From the NCBI RefSeq assembly GCF_003590095.1, contig NC_039505.1, forward strand, positions 2,852,001 to 2,916,000: 64,000 bases of DNA, given 5' to 3'. Made by a program: the position numbers and the translations under genes. The notes beneath the pieces were generated by a model. The model had not been told where the DNA came from and ran no database searches. It saw only the letters and a list, made by a program, of their open reading frames with translations. Shown piece by piece: positions 52,207 to 62,649 of the stretch (within the stretch, counting starts at the first letter, position 1; each line of letters starts with the position of its first letter). This DNA is from Trichoplusia ni. Taxonomy: Eukaryota; Arthropoda; Insecta; Lepidoptera; Noctuidae.

Positions 52207-52362
52207 TGTTGTAGTAATTTGAAATTGCCGCGTTCTCACTACATGACGTTTGAGAGGTCGTTGAACGCTTGTGCCGCCATCTCTGCTGTAAAAGTGTTTG
52301 CTAATGTGTATTATTCTGTTAAATAAATAATTAATTAAGTATAAAGCCTATTAATTACATCA
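52207..52362 (+). repeat. Copia 2 3' LTR
   Basis: 156 bp, identical by eye to 48259-48414 and followed by GGTGT. It contains AAATAAATAATT, a likely polyadenylation region. Confidence 0.95.
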
Positions 52363-52686
52363 GGTGTGTTATGCAATGACAACTAATAAAGCTCAAGGGC
52401 AGACTTTTCGTGTTGCCGGAGTAGATCTCGGTGTCAGTTGTTTCTCGCATGGTCAGTTATACGTTGCTCTTTCCCGGGTTAGCAGTTCTAGAAATCTTTA
52501 TGTTCACGTGCCGGACGCAACAACTTCCAATATAGTTTAAGCCTCATGTAAACGTGATCTAAACAATATTACCAATACATTAACTTAATAACAGAAGGAG
52601 TTACACGCTAACAGATTCGCGGATACAGCTATCTTTTCTGCCGAAAGTCGCTATTACACGCGAACGAAGTCGCGGGCAAAAGCTAG

Positions 52687-53956
52687 TAATAATATAATAA
52701 TATAGCTTTATTTAATTCCATATAAAAACCACAATGATTTCTAAGCCTAAAAGAAAATAATAATAATAATACTATTTTTTATTGAAATAAGGTCACCTTA
52801 ATTTATAGATTCAATTGAATACAATTAAGTACAAAAGGCGGTCTTATCGCTAAAAAGCCATCTCTTCCAGACAACCTTTGTACGGAATTGAACTATGGAA
52901 GAATTGGAAATAGGGCAGTTAATGGCGTGCATTAAGATAAATATAATATATACTACGTAAACAAAATATTAGAACATAGAATAGACTAGATAAATAATAA
53001 AAGTGATAGTTATTTGAAAAAATAACAAAAATAATAATAGGTACGGGTCAAACACAAAATCGTAAGAAAATATGTTCAGGTTACATAATTCTAGATGTAG
53101 ATTATATCTGAGCGCGTATGTATTTTTATTATTTATGATTATGTTCTGGCAACCTAAAAAGACATTATTTAATGTTAAAATTTCTCCTACTGTAGACTGT
53201 TCGGACACGTTGTACCTCAGTTTAATAGATGTTTAAAATTATTTCAGCAGCATTAAATAAATTATTTAAATTATAAAAACATGTTAAAATTAAACAAGTT
53301 GTCATAAATGGCGTAGACAAAAAATCAGCAAGCCATATTTACGTATAATAGCAAATAAACATGTTGTTTTAGTATTCGTAGTCTCCTTCTGTAGACACGT
53401 AAAACTTGCAAATTTTAAAATATTTTGAACGCACCCAACATTTTTGTCGGTTTATGTTGGCATCACTGTTTTCTTCATCGTTCATTTAAAAAAAAAAAAA
53501 AAAAACTTCGATAAATGGCGTCTGCACTGGTGAAAAAATATTGCTTTAAAGAGATACACAAGATTTTGGTCGAGTTTTGAAGATCTTTCCTGTACTGCGT
53601 GTTTAATGGTAAGTAGCTAATTAAAAATTATATAAGTTGTAAGCTTCTTTGTGCATTGGGTATAGGTTTGTAAAGTCCAACATGCTTTCATTCTAACCTA
53701 AAAATATTTTAAGATAAATTAAGTTTTTTACACTTTGTCTATCCTGTAGACATCTTTTCTGTAGGTGCATGGGTCAACAGGAACTACTGTTGTCTACGGG
53801 AGGTACTTTAAATAACGTTTACTATGGTTGAAACATGTTTTCTCTTTCATGGCGCATTTTCACATGTCGTCTGCCTGCGCCTGTCTATTTGAAGTAGGTG
53901 TTTGAATTAGAAAAATGGTAATGTATGAAAATTATGAACTTATTGTTACAGTAACT
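52687..53956. other. AT-rich stretch without recognised gene
   Basis: I see no supportable coding region. Near 52830-52885 there is a scrap (AGTACAAAAGGCGGTCTTAT, TCTCTTCCAGACAACCTT) that I recall as a common lepidopteran interspersed repeat, probably a LINE tail. An A-run of about 18 lies at 53488-53505. At 53609 a GTAAGT donor and at 53950 a TTGTTACAG acceptor frame a possible 5' intron for the gene that starts at 53957. Confidence 0.45.
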
Positions 53957-54403
53957 ATGCCTCGGGCAAGCAGAAGTAGGATTCAGCTTTCTGAGGAAGA
54001 GAAAAAAAGGCGTAGGCGTAAGCAAAAGAAGCTCAGTATCCGTCGAGCACGTGCCAAAATGGATGAAGCAGCATTAGAAGAAAGAAGACGACAGGACAGG
54101 GAAAGATATGCGCGAAAAAAGGAACAAGGTAAAATTAAAACTATTAGAGACTACACCCAAAGAGAACAACGTCAAATCAGAAAAATGTGGGGAGAAAAGG
54201 CACAATTAAGACGTCAGAAGGAGAAATTAAATAAAAATGCTTTGGGTTTTATTGAACAAAATTCCCCACCGTCTAGTCCCTCTTGTTCAGGAATTAATGT
54301 TGGGAATGCAGTAGTCAAACGCAATGCGCGAAGATTAAGATTCGAATATAACTACCAAAAAAAAAGAATACTTGAGAATCTAAAATGGCAAAGTACCGTA
54401 TGA
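53957..54403 (+). CDS. Basic, Arg/Lys-rich N-terminal protein of unrecognised element
   Basis: A 148-residue frame starts at MPRASRSRIQLSEEEKKRRR, six bases after a good splice acceptor (TTGTTACAG, to 53951), so I prefer this Met to one 42 bases upstream. It is extremely basic and helical (KMDEAALEERRRQDRERYAR, REQRQIRKMWGEKAQLRRQ), with a Ser/Pro patch (SPPSSPSCSG). It has no known catalytic motif. It flows directly, after a one-base shift, into the downstream block at 54370. The two together look like one protein whose start resembles DNA-binding termini of transposases. It could equally be a domesticated gene that has decayed. Confidence 0.5.
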   Translation: MPRASRSRIQLSEEEKKRRRRKQKKLSIRRARAKMDEAALEERRRQDRERYARKKEQGKIKTIRDYTQREQRQIRKMWGEKAQLRRQKEKLNKNALGFIEQNSPPSSPSCSGINVGNAVVKRNARRLRFEYNYQKKRILENLKWQSTV

Positions 54404-55735
54404 GAGCTATAAGATCTTGTAATAGAGAACACAAAAAAAAAAAAGTACCTGAAAAAAAGTGTAAGAAGGTTCAAGACAGAAAAAAAGCTGTAGAAGATTT
54501 TTTTACATCAGGGAAAAAAGACACCATAACAAGAAAAAAAAATAAAAACAAGTACGTTTTTTGAATGAATCTCTCCTTAACCTACATAAAAGCTTTGTAA
54601 ATAAAACTGGTATTACTATCTCGTACGAAACTTTTCGGAGATATCGCCCATTCTGGGTCCTATTTCCAAAAGTTGACGCCAGAAACACTTGCTTATAACA
54701 CGTTAATAACAGTTTTATAATCAAATCACTTCATGCTGCTAAAATGATTCCTTATAAATCTATATCAGACTTGCTAAAGTATTTATGCTGTAAAAATACG
54801 CTAAGCTTGACTTGCTTAGAAAATAAATGTTCTGGTTGTAAAGATAAAACTTTACAGTGCAATATTTTTGATGTTAATGATACCATATCATTTGAGAGAT
54901 GGGTCACAAAAAGTGTTCCTGTGGTGATTAAAAATACTACTAAGCATTGTCGCAAAACGGTAAAAGAAAAAGTGCAAACTACAAAAAAACTACTCTTTGA
55001 AAAATTGATCTTAAATTTACCTACTTTAAGAAAACACGTGGGAAACATGATTCATAAAATTAAAGCCACACAATATGTTAAACAAAATTTATGTACCGTC
55101 GAGGGATTACTTCATATAGATTTTTCAGAAAATTATAATTGTAAATATGGACAAGAGTCACTTTAGCTGACCCCTAATTTGCAAACTTTACATATTTTAA
55201 GCGATGGTCCCCTCACTCAATACCGCAACAAGTCCATGTTTTTTTTTAATCGGAACCTTATTAAGTAAAGACTTTTCTATTATATCAATTATTTGGCATT
55301 TTAGTGAACGAGGACATGGAAAAGGTGCTCCCGATGATGTTGGAGGGTGCATCAAACGCCTTTGCGATGCTCATGTGGCAAAGGGTAATGACGTGTCTAA
55401 TTTAGATGATTTAATGTCATGTTTATCTGTAAATTCTAAAGGTATACAGGTTTTTAAAGTCGACGAGTCAGGTTTTCTGAAATCGATCTTCTTTTGAAGG
55501 AAAGTGCCACACGTCCTTTCAAAGGGACGCTCGAAATTCATCAAATAACATGGTATATACAAAATCCTTATATTATTCATGCCCGGCGATTAAGCTGCTT
55601 GAATTGCGCGCTCCATGAAAAATGCCCACATTATGAAATTGGACAGATTCAAATACAGTTTAAAGCACCAAATTGTCCCACTAATTCCGTATTATCTGAG
55701 CTTAACATTTTCAACACAACTATTATGTAAAGAAA
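54370..55735 (+). pseudogene. Transposase-like body of unrecognised family, broken
   Basis: Continues the preceding basic protein in a chain of open pieces. In order: GKKDTITRKKNKNK (54510); ITISYETFRRYRPFWVLFPK (54610); HAAKMIPYKSISDLLKYLCC (54730); Cys-rich CLENKCSGCKDKTLQC (54820); LLHIDFSENYNCKYGQESL (55105) ending in a stop; LHILSDGPLTQYRNK (55190); then HFSERGHGKGAPDDVGGC (55300); and Cys-rich SCLNCALHEKCPHYEIG near 55590. Asp residues in DFSENY and SDGP and the HGKG motif resemble the spacing of an RNase H-fold transposase, but this is inference. From recall, similar proteins are scattered in arthropod and cnidarian genomes without a clear name. At least three lesions prevent expression. 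Confidence 0.5.
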
Positions 55736-56985
55736 GAAGAGAAAGAAAATAACTTTTATTACGTGCTTGTGACCCAGAAATACATAAGGACGAATTGTAC
55801 AAAATTGAGACATTAAGGTAAGAATATGCGTCGCAAACACGCAATACGGCCGTCGCTCAGCTTAATGCTGCAACCCTGAGAGAGACAGAGTCACAGCGCT
55901 GATTTTCAGCGATAGCCGACGTCCTAACGTGATGACGTCAAGTCGGTAGTATATATATATAGATTAAAATAAAATAAATATAATGTTAAAATTACATATA
56001 CATAGAACAAAGTAAATAAATAGAATATTAAATCATGTAATATCTGCATGTGCGTAACTAGCATTAAAAAGGTATATTAAAATGGCATGGCAACAATCAG
56101 ATAAAAGTTATTAATCTGTGCCATGTTGGAAGTTTGGAAGTCGTCTGAAGTCTTATTCTTATGTTGGTATGTTGTGTCTGTACTATGGTTTATGAATTAT
56201 GATCTGTGAATATGATAACAATGGCGAACGACGCTAACTACAGAGAAATGAAAAGAAGTAATTATGCAATCGAAGGTCGAAAATACTGTGATGAGTAATG
56301 TGGTTGTGTATATATGAAGATGGTAGTTTGTGCAGTGAATGAATTTTAGTATGTGATAGTGCGAGAAGGTCGAAGATGTGTTGTAATCAATCTGGTGAGT
56401 AAAAGAAACACAAAAAATAAAAATTTTAAAGTGTTTTAGACTCCAATAGGCATCAGGGCGGATAGTTTTGTACGCTATAGTTGAAATAATTTGTAATTTG
56501 TACGCTATAATTGAATAAAACATTGGTGCATGAATAATCGGTGCTATATTAACATTTAACCTAACAGACAATACTTACAGACAAGAATTACATGCTAAGA
56601 GAAGAAAAGGAAAGGACACAGTGAGGCAGAGGGCCTTCCCACAATCTCAGTTCTTTGTTTGAATATAATTCACCAACAAGGACAGGAACTAGTAGTGCTA
56701 CAACTAGGACAATATCACCTGGTTTCTCTGATAAAGTGACACCTGATACACTTATTGAAAATTTATCTTCACAAAGTCATAGACCGATAAAAAGCAGACA
56801 TCGCGGTCGCATCGTCTCTGACGTGTGTGCGACTCTGAGTCTTCCGTAGAATTGACGCCAAAGAAACGACGAATGCCTTTTGTAATGGACGATTCTGACG
56901 ATAAAAATATATTTTGATTCATTTTTTATATATACAGGAAGGACGTCCAAGTCTGAACATTTTGTTTTATTTACATTTTTAAATA
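55736..56985. other. Non-coding stretch before gypsy 3
   Basis: No gene supported. Features seen are a TA microsatellite at about 55950-55961 and a GC-rich block with GTGATGACGTCAAGTCGG. A weak open frame (about 56655-56849) contains SPTRTGTSSATTRTISPGF and ends in a Ser/Arg-rich region. It could be a remnant exon (TACTTACAG precedes it near 56580) but it matches nothing I know. Confidence 0.35.
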
Positions 56986-57439
56986 AATCTGTGTTGGCAA
57001 CTTCGTGGAGCGAGCGTCATCAGTTGGTGAACGAAAAACGCGAACGCCTCGCTTGTGACAGGACTACCACGGCGGCACGTGGTGGGGAGGCGACCGGCTG
57101 ACGGCGGGTTTGGCGCGCCGGGCTCTTTTGGGTGGAAACCGCGCAACGGAATAGTTGTCCTTAACTTTATTATTTACAATTTGTATCTACACTTACAATT
57201 ATACGATTTAGCTTGTTAAAGTTAAGTTATAATTAAACAGATTGTTCCCTTAGTTGCTTGTTTAAAAGTTTTACTTAAATATAAGTTTATAAAACGCTAA
57301 TCTGAGTCTTTGTTTCCTTTAGCTTAATAATATCTAAAGTGAATAAGTTTTTGGATTACCCTCATCTACGCTTTTAAATAAAGTAATAACCGGGTACTAA
57401 TATAGTGATCTTTATTATCAGAAGTGGAAATCACGTGCC

Positions 57440-58430
57440 ATGGGCAAACGCAGGCGATATCGCAAGCGAGTACAATCGTCAAGTAGCAGTAGTACGACGA
57501 GTTCAAGTTCAAGCAAGTCATCACCTCGGCCCAGAAAGAAGTCAAAGGTATCACGTCACCACGATACCATAGCTGTGAGTACCTTGAACAATATAATACC
57601 CGAGTTTGACCCCTTAAATGACGATATCAATGCATGGCTTAATATTATTCAATCCTACTCAGCAACGTTTGGCTGGTCCGACGAAACGATGCGTTATCAA
57701 GCTCTTAATAAGTTGAAAGGGTCTGGCAAAGTCTGGTATGATTCGTTATTGCGTACTGATAGTTAGTGGCCTACATGGAAATGGAGTGATTGGAATCGGC
57801 GTTTGGCTAGTAGTTTTCAAACACGTCGTAATGTGTTTGAATTATTAAAAGAAATTATAAATAAAAAACCGGTAGAAAATCAATCGCTGTATGAATTTTA
57901 TTTTGATATTAAATGTAAAATTGATCGATTATCTTTAAACTTTAGTGAGCAAGATATTATATCTCTTATTGTCGGAAGTATAGGCGATAGCAATATAGGA
58001 GCATCTATTGAGGCGAGCAATTTTAAATCTTGCCACGATCTAGCTAGTTACCTTCACGGTCGTACCTACAAAGGCAAAATCTCAAAACAAACCAGTTCGG
58101 GTAGTTCAAGTGAAAAGCAACCAACCTAAAACGGTGGATCAAACGAATAATAATTATAGCCAGCTGTCTACGAACGTTATATCTTCAAATAATAATGCCA
58201 ATTCTCGTAATGCGAATGAAAGTATTAAAACCAATTCAACACAAATTCGGAAACCTTTTAAATGTTATACATGCGGTGGAAATCATACAAGGAATCAGTG
58301 TGACCTAATTAAATGCAATTTTTGTAATAAAAAAGGCCATGTTGAGGCTGCGTGCCGTAGTAAGAAAAGTGCAGGGTTAATGAAACCGGAAATTGACGAA
58401 ACTAAATTGATCCAAACCCCCGCGAAATAA
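57440..58430 (+). pseudogene. Gypsy 3 Gag
   Basis: Begins MGKRRRYRKRVQSSSSSSTT, a basic then Ser-rich N-terminus. The Gag core has DDINAWLNIIQSYSATFGWS and LKGSGKVWYDSLL. An in-frame TAG at 57764 interrupts it; the same frame continues through RRNVFELLKEIINKKPVENQ and SLIVGSIGDSNIG to 58129. A shift then leads to an Asn-rich linker and two zinc knuckles, CYTCGGNHTRNQC and CNFCNKKGHVEAAC (58260-58360). It would have formed the capsid and bound RNA. Confidence 0.8.
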
Positions 58431-58436
58431 ATTTGT

Positions 58437-58836
58437 TAAAACGATTAGCATTAATCATTTTGCTCACGAGGCATTTATTGATACGGGAAGCAGTTGTTCC
58501 TTGGTTTCCGAATCGGTGGTGGAAAAATATTCACTTCAAATTAGTATACTACCCTCACCGGTTCTGTTACAAGGGTTTTCTAAGCATAATTCTAAACCGG
58601 TCACTCATAAAGTCACTGTAAATTTAAAAATTGACAGCGTGTCATTAACTGGTGTGGACTTTTACGTTATTGATGACTTGGTAGGTTGTGATATACTTAT
58701 TGGCCGTAACATAACCGAGAGAAATGATTTGATATACTCGCGTGTAGGTAATTCATTCAAGTTCGATTATGCACAATCACTTACTGAATTTTGTGACGCT
58801 ATACATGAGAGTAAGATCGACACTGAAACTCACTAA
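58437..58836 (+). pseudogene. Gypsy 3 protease
   Basis: The frame reads FAHEAFIDTGSSCSLVSES with active-site DTGS near 58475. VNLKIDSVSLTGVDFYVIDD and GCDILIGRNI follow, the second conserved motif of retroviral-type proteases. Length and spacing fit a gypsy protease domain. The upstream gag frame is out of phase near 58430, which could be a natural shift or decay. A TAA at 58834 separates it from RT. Confidence 0.72.
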
Positions 58837-58839
58837 AAT

Positions 58840-59759
58840 GAACTGCTTTATTTATTTAGACAATACAAAGAGTGTGTCGCGTCAAACATAAAAAATTTAG
58901 GGACAGTGATTAACCACGAAATGGTTATCACACTAACAGACTCACGGCCGGTGTAGTGCAGACCTTTTCGAGCCTCTCATTCTGATAGAAAAATTATTCG
59001 AGATATGGTGCAGGAATTATTAGATACTAAAATAATTCGAGAAAGTAAATCACCCTATGCTAGTCCCACTCTACTTGTAAGCAAAAAGAATGGTGAGAAA
59101 AGACTCTGCATTGATTACCGCGCATTAAACAAAATTACTGTAAAGGACAAGTATCCAATGCCCCGAATAGAGGACCTTATTGATAGACTACAGGGTTATA
59201 AATACTTTACAAGTCTTGATTTAAAAAGTTGGTACTATCAAGTTATTATGAGTCCACAATCCATTGAAAAAACCGCATTTATTACATAAGATGGCCATTA
59301 TGAATTTCTACGGCTCCCGTTTGGGTTGGCTAATGCACCATCTTGCTTTCAACAGATGATGAATAGAGTATTAGGTAACTTAAGGTTCGAAAACGTAATT
59401 GTATATTTAGATGATGTTTACCTAATGACACAAAGTGTTGAGGAGAATTTAAAGCTCTTGGAAAACATTTTACAAATATTTAAAAATAATTGTTTGACTT
59501 TAAATTTGAAAAAGTGTCATTTCCTTAAAACTGAAATTGAGTTTCTTGGTTACAGAATAAAACAAAATTGTGTTATGCCAAATTAAACCAAAGTGGAAGC
59601 CGTTAAGAAATTCCCCGTACCAAAAACTGTTCATCAGTTGCGACAGTTTTTAGGGCTAATTAACTATTTTCGCAAATTTATTAAAAAATGCGCTATAATT
59701 TCAACACCTCTCACAAAATTACTAAAAAAAAAAGATGCTTCTTGGTGTTGGGGTCCCAT
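58840..59759 (+). pseudogene. Gypsy 3 reverse transcriptase
   Basis: The frame contains HEMVITLTDSRPV, then a TAG near 58957. RT motifs are YASPTLLVSKKNGEKRLCID, FTSLDLKSWYYQV, a TAA at 59287, then LPFGLANAPSCFQQMMN and the catalytic VYLDDVYL near 59400. FLGYRIKQ and a further TAA at 59584 follow. VHQLRQFLGLINYFRKFI begins the connection. All three stops are single-base nonsense changes. The frame runs into a palindrome at 59760. Confidence 0.82.
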
Positions 59760-59831
59760 GTAAGTTTCGCTTTTAAAACTTAAAAGGCTTGATCATGATC
59801 AAGCCTTTTAAGTTTTAAAAGCGAAACTTAC
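59760..59831. repeat. Perfect 72-nt palindrome in gypsy 3
   Basis: Two 35-nt arms are exact reverse complements around AT; the centre reads TTGATCATGATCAA. The right arm reads in frame with downstream RNase H (VLKAKLTSNSVLSIF), so it is the original and the left arm is an inverted copy that replaced the end of the RT-RNase H connection. Confidence 0.95.
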
Positions 59832-60825
59832 GTCAAATAGTGTGTTATCTATTTTCGATCCAAATAAAGAAACCATTTTGTATACAGATGCTAGTCGAGA
59901 TGGTGTTGCGGGTATTCTTGTTCAAGTTGCTGATGAGGGTGAAAAACCTGTGCATTACTATAGCCGTCAGACAACTGAGGACGAAAAGAAATACCATTCA
60001 TTTGAGTTAGAACTCCTAGCAATCGTAAGCTCACTCAAAAAATTTCGTCTTTACTTAATTGGCTCACCTTTCACTATTGTCACAGATTGTAACGCAGTCA
60101 GGTATGCATTGACTAAAAAGAATATTATTCCCCGGATCGCACGATGGGTTCTTTCGACTCAAGTGTTCAGGTATGAAATAAAGCATAGAGAAGGTGCCCG
60201 TATGCAACACGTGGACGCCTTGAGTCGAAATCCCGTTCCCCCAGGTGAGAAGTCGGAAAGGAAAATAATATTATCGATAACCGAAGGAGACTGGCTACTT
60301 TCTGTGCAAATGCAAGACCCTGACATAGTGAAAATTAAAACTGTCTTAGAAACCGGCGAAGTAGATAAAAATAAAACGATTTTTGACACGTATGAACTGT
60401 TAGGTGAAAAAGTGTATAGACGAACAACCCAAGGGCGACGATGGGTTGTACCAAAGAGTTGTATATGGCAAATAATAAGATACAACCACGATGACGTTGG
60501 CCATTTTTCTGTTGATAAAACGTTTAAGAGAATAGGGCAAAAATATTGGTTCTCTCGTATGCGTCATATAATAAAAAAGTACATTAAAAACTGTTTAAAT
60601 TGTATTTATTATAAAAATAAAAGTGGTGCTAAGGAAGGAGAATTATACCCGCTGCCAAAATATGCGCAGACTTTCCACACTCTGCACGCCGACCACTTGG
60701 GTCCATTCGTTCAGACACAATGCGGCAATAAATACTTATTAGTTCTAGTAGATGCTTTCACTAAGTTTGTGTTTATTTGTGCAGTAAAGTCTGCAAAAAC
60801 ATCCGATCTTATTGACGAATCTATA
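59832..60825 (+). pseudogene. Gypsy 3 RNase H and truncated integrase
   Basis: An open frame starts after the palindrome. RNase H has TILYTDASRDGVAGILVQV near 59875, ELELLAIVSSLKKFRLYLIG and FTIVTDCNAVRYAL; HVDALSRNP marks the end. Integrase follows: zinc region YNHDDVGHFSVDKTF and CLNCIYYK (60485-60610), then LHADHLGPF with the first catalytic Asp and LVDAFTKFVFICAVKSAKTS. It stops near 60825 before the second Asp. After this the sequence changes to an unrelated (TATACTT-rich) stretch. The integrase cannot be active. Confidence 0.83.
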
Positions 60826-61517
60826 CTTCTATACTCTATACTTATACTTACTAATATACAACATGTAACAGAATAAACACAAGACCTGAAAGTAGTTTGC
60901 TCAGAATCGGCTTCTGAATCGATTCCCATCATTATTTATATGTGTTAATTTTCTCCAGAAATATCCTTCATTTAATCTAAATTAGGACCACTGCGTAAAA
61001 CCAACGTAATCAAATATTTTATTTAGGGAATTATAAGCCTTAGCTCAAAGTAATAAAAGCCCATAAAAATGCACGGCTGAATTTGTAGATCGCTTAATAT
61101 CCATCCATACACACACGTAAAAAAATCAATACATTTTAGAATAAAGTATGATAGTGTGCGAAAGGTAAAATATTTAATTTAAGAAAGATTAGTCTTTATT
61201 TCCAAGCAATACGTCTTACTTAACTGCACAACCGAATTTGTAAAAATAACAATATCATTTCTATCCTTACCTACACACACACGTAGGTTTTTACATTTCA
61301 GCTAGTTAAATAAAAACATCATTTTAGGAAATTTCAAACTTATCTCAAAGCAATAAAGCTTTTTTAAATGCATTACTGAATTTATAATTCCGCATTCACA
61401 ATATTTTGTAGAGAAATGACAAAATATTAGAAAATCATAGGTACGTTTTTTGCAAACGCTAAATCAATATGAAAGAGCGAGATGCAATAATTTACTGACT
61501 TAGCGAGACGTACTGAG
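60826..61517. repeat. Diverged ~150-165-bp tandem units upstream of transposase
   Basis: Between 61016 and 61400 three diverged units recur. Each has TTAGG or similar, CAAAG/CAAGCAATA, a TGCAC or TGCATTAC segment, GAATTTGTA and then, in two of them, ATCC..AC-CACACACGTA. They lie upstream of the transposase gene and may be its subterminal repeats. The stretch 60826-61015 shows nothing recognisable except TCTATACTT repeats. Confidence 0.6.
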
Positions 61518-62541
61518 ATGGTGAGGACACTGGCTCGTTGCGACGATAATGTGGAGTTAGCGTGTCGAGTCTTCAATGAACGACATGGTACCAGAGTGAG
61601 CGCCAGCGCAACTCAGCGCCTGAGGGACTTCGGTACGTTTCGTCCTAACACGGCCTTGGATAGAGGGACGAATGTGCGCTCTACTCGTTTGCAGGAAAAC
61701 ATTCTCGATTATTTCGATGAACATCCAGAGAGCAGCACGAGGGAAGCAGCGTCGTTGTTTGACTGCAGCCACATGTACGTGTGGAGAACGTTACGTGCTG
61801 ATGGCGAACACCCCTTCCATCTACGACGTTGTCAGGAGCTAATGCCGACTGACTACTTGCCACGACTGCAATTTTGTAGATGGTTGTTGGAAAACTGGCA
61901 ACGAAACATCATCTGGACGGACGAGAGCACCTTCACACGAGTTGGTATTTACAACCAACATAACATGCATTTGTGGAGGCACGAAAATCCACGTCGTGTA
62001 GACTCATTTCAGCACAGGTTCTCCGTGAACGTGTGGGCGGGAGTTGTAGGTACACACATACTCGGCCCTGTGTTTTTGCCGAGGTTGACTGGAGATACCT
62101 ACCTACAACTCTTGCAAGAGATATTGCCCCAGTTATTGGAGGAGGTCCCTCTCTCGTTGTTACGACGACCCGTGTTTTACCAACATGATGGAGCTCCCGC
62201 GCATTTCACGTGGAACGTTCGACGGCATCTTGATGCGGAGTATGGCTCTCATTGGATTGGACGTGGAGGACCTATACCGTGGCCTCCCAGATCTGCCGAT
62301 CTAACACCGTTGGACCTTTTTTTTGTGGGGTCGAATAAAATCGCTAGTGTATGTAAACGAAGCAACCAGTATAAATGACCTCAAACATAAAATTGAACTC
62401 GCGTTTGTTAAAGTGAAAAGTGAAACTGAAGTGCTTAACAAATTAAACATTAACTTAAGAAAACGTGCAATAATGTGTACCGAGCAAGGTGGTGGACATT
62501 TTGAAAATCTTTTAAAAAGAGGACGAAGAAGAAGTATTTAG
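61518..62541 (+). pseudogene. Tc1/mariner-like transposase, one frameshift
   Basis: This DDE transposase would cut and paste its element. MVRTLARCDDNVELACRVFN begins a helix-turn-helix DNA-binding domain (residues 1-95). The catalytic residues are IIWTDESTF (about 61911), YQHDGAPAHF (about 62178) and WPPRSADLTPLDLFF (about 62290), giving an Asp triad. Immediately afterwards an 8-T run (62317-62324) slips the frame; the rest (KSLVYVNEATSINDLKHKIE, then GGGHFENLLKRG) is in the other frame and ends normally. Apart from that one run, about 340 residues are intact, close to the family length. Inverted terminal repeats were not found. The same GGHFE tail occurs in the MITE at 36083-37827. Confidence 0.85.
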
Positions 62542-62649
62542 TGTAAATAGCTCAGGTATGTACCTTCGTAATACTTATTTACTACTGTAAATGCATAAAT
62601 GATTGAAATCTTTTAAACACTGAATATGTTTTATACCTACGTAATAATA

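Larger units (their letters stand above)
48259..52362 (+). mobile_element. Ty1/copia element 2, recent but RT-deleted
   Basis: A 4.1-kb copia element with identical 156-bp LTRs and target duplication GGTGT (48254-48258 and 52363-52367). The empty site is visible in Helitron B at about 23616. A purine tract TTTGGAGAGAG (52196-52206) precedes the 3' LTR. A single long frame encodes gag through the start of RT. The RT core is then missing and RNase H follows. Identical LTRs mean little time has passed, so the deletion was probably already present in the transposing copy, which must have been helped in trans. Confidence 0.93.
47565..52686 (+). mobile_element. Helitron C, forward 3' part (with copia 2)
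   Basis: Plus-strand Helitron helicase C-terminus homologous to Helitron B from about 22935 to the end at 24132. It is split by copia 2 (48259-52362). Motifs seen are NMRVRTGDNPDNSQF (47633), INKAQGQT-like TNKAQGQTF (52380) and LYVALSRVSSS (52460). The terminal stop TAA follows TTSNIV. It ends with the hairpin and CTAG at 52683-52686 and T outside. The 5-base loss at about 47809 and the 4-base gain at about 47977 are the same as in Helitron A. Confidence 0.87.
56986..60825 (+). mobile_element. Ty3/gypsy element 3, 3'-truncated
   Basis: A plus-strand gypsy with a leader or LTR (about 56986-57417), a primer-site-like TCAGAAGTGG (57418), gag, protease, RT, RNase H and the first half of integrase. 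It stops abruptly near 60825, where integrase is cut after its first catalytic region. The single LTR cannot be delimited because the second is missing. Many stops plus a 72-nt palindrome make it inactive. Motif similarity to gypsy 1 suggests the same broad branch. Confidence 0.8.

Noticed and set aside
47565..52686. A fourth independent Helitron
   Set aside because: It is the forward remainder of Helitron C. The pieces are almost complementary in coverage and share the same diagnostic lesions, so one rearranged element is simpler.
55920..55965. TGACGTCA-like palindrome and TA run as a promoter
   Set aside because: GATGACGTCAAG resembles a CRE site, but no gene follows in either direction within a sensible distance.
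56655..56849. A 64-residue open frame (SPTRTGTSSATTRTISPGF)
   Set aside because: It has no domain, no relative in the window and only weak splice context; kept as a remark in the non-coding entry.
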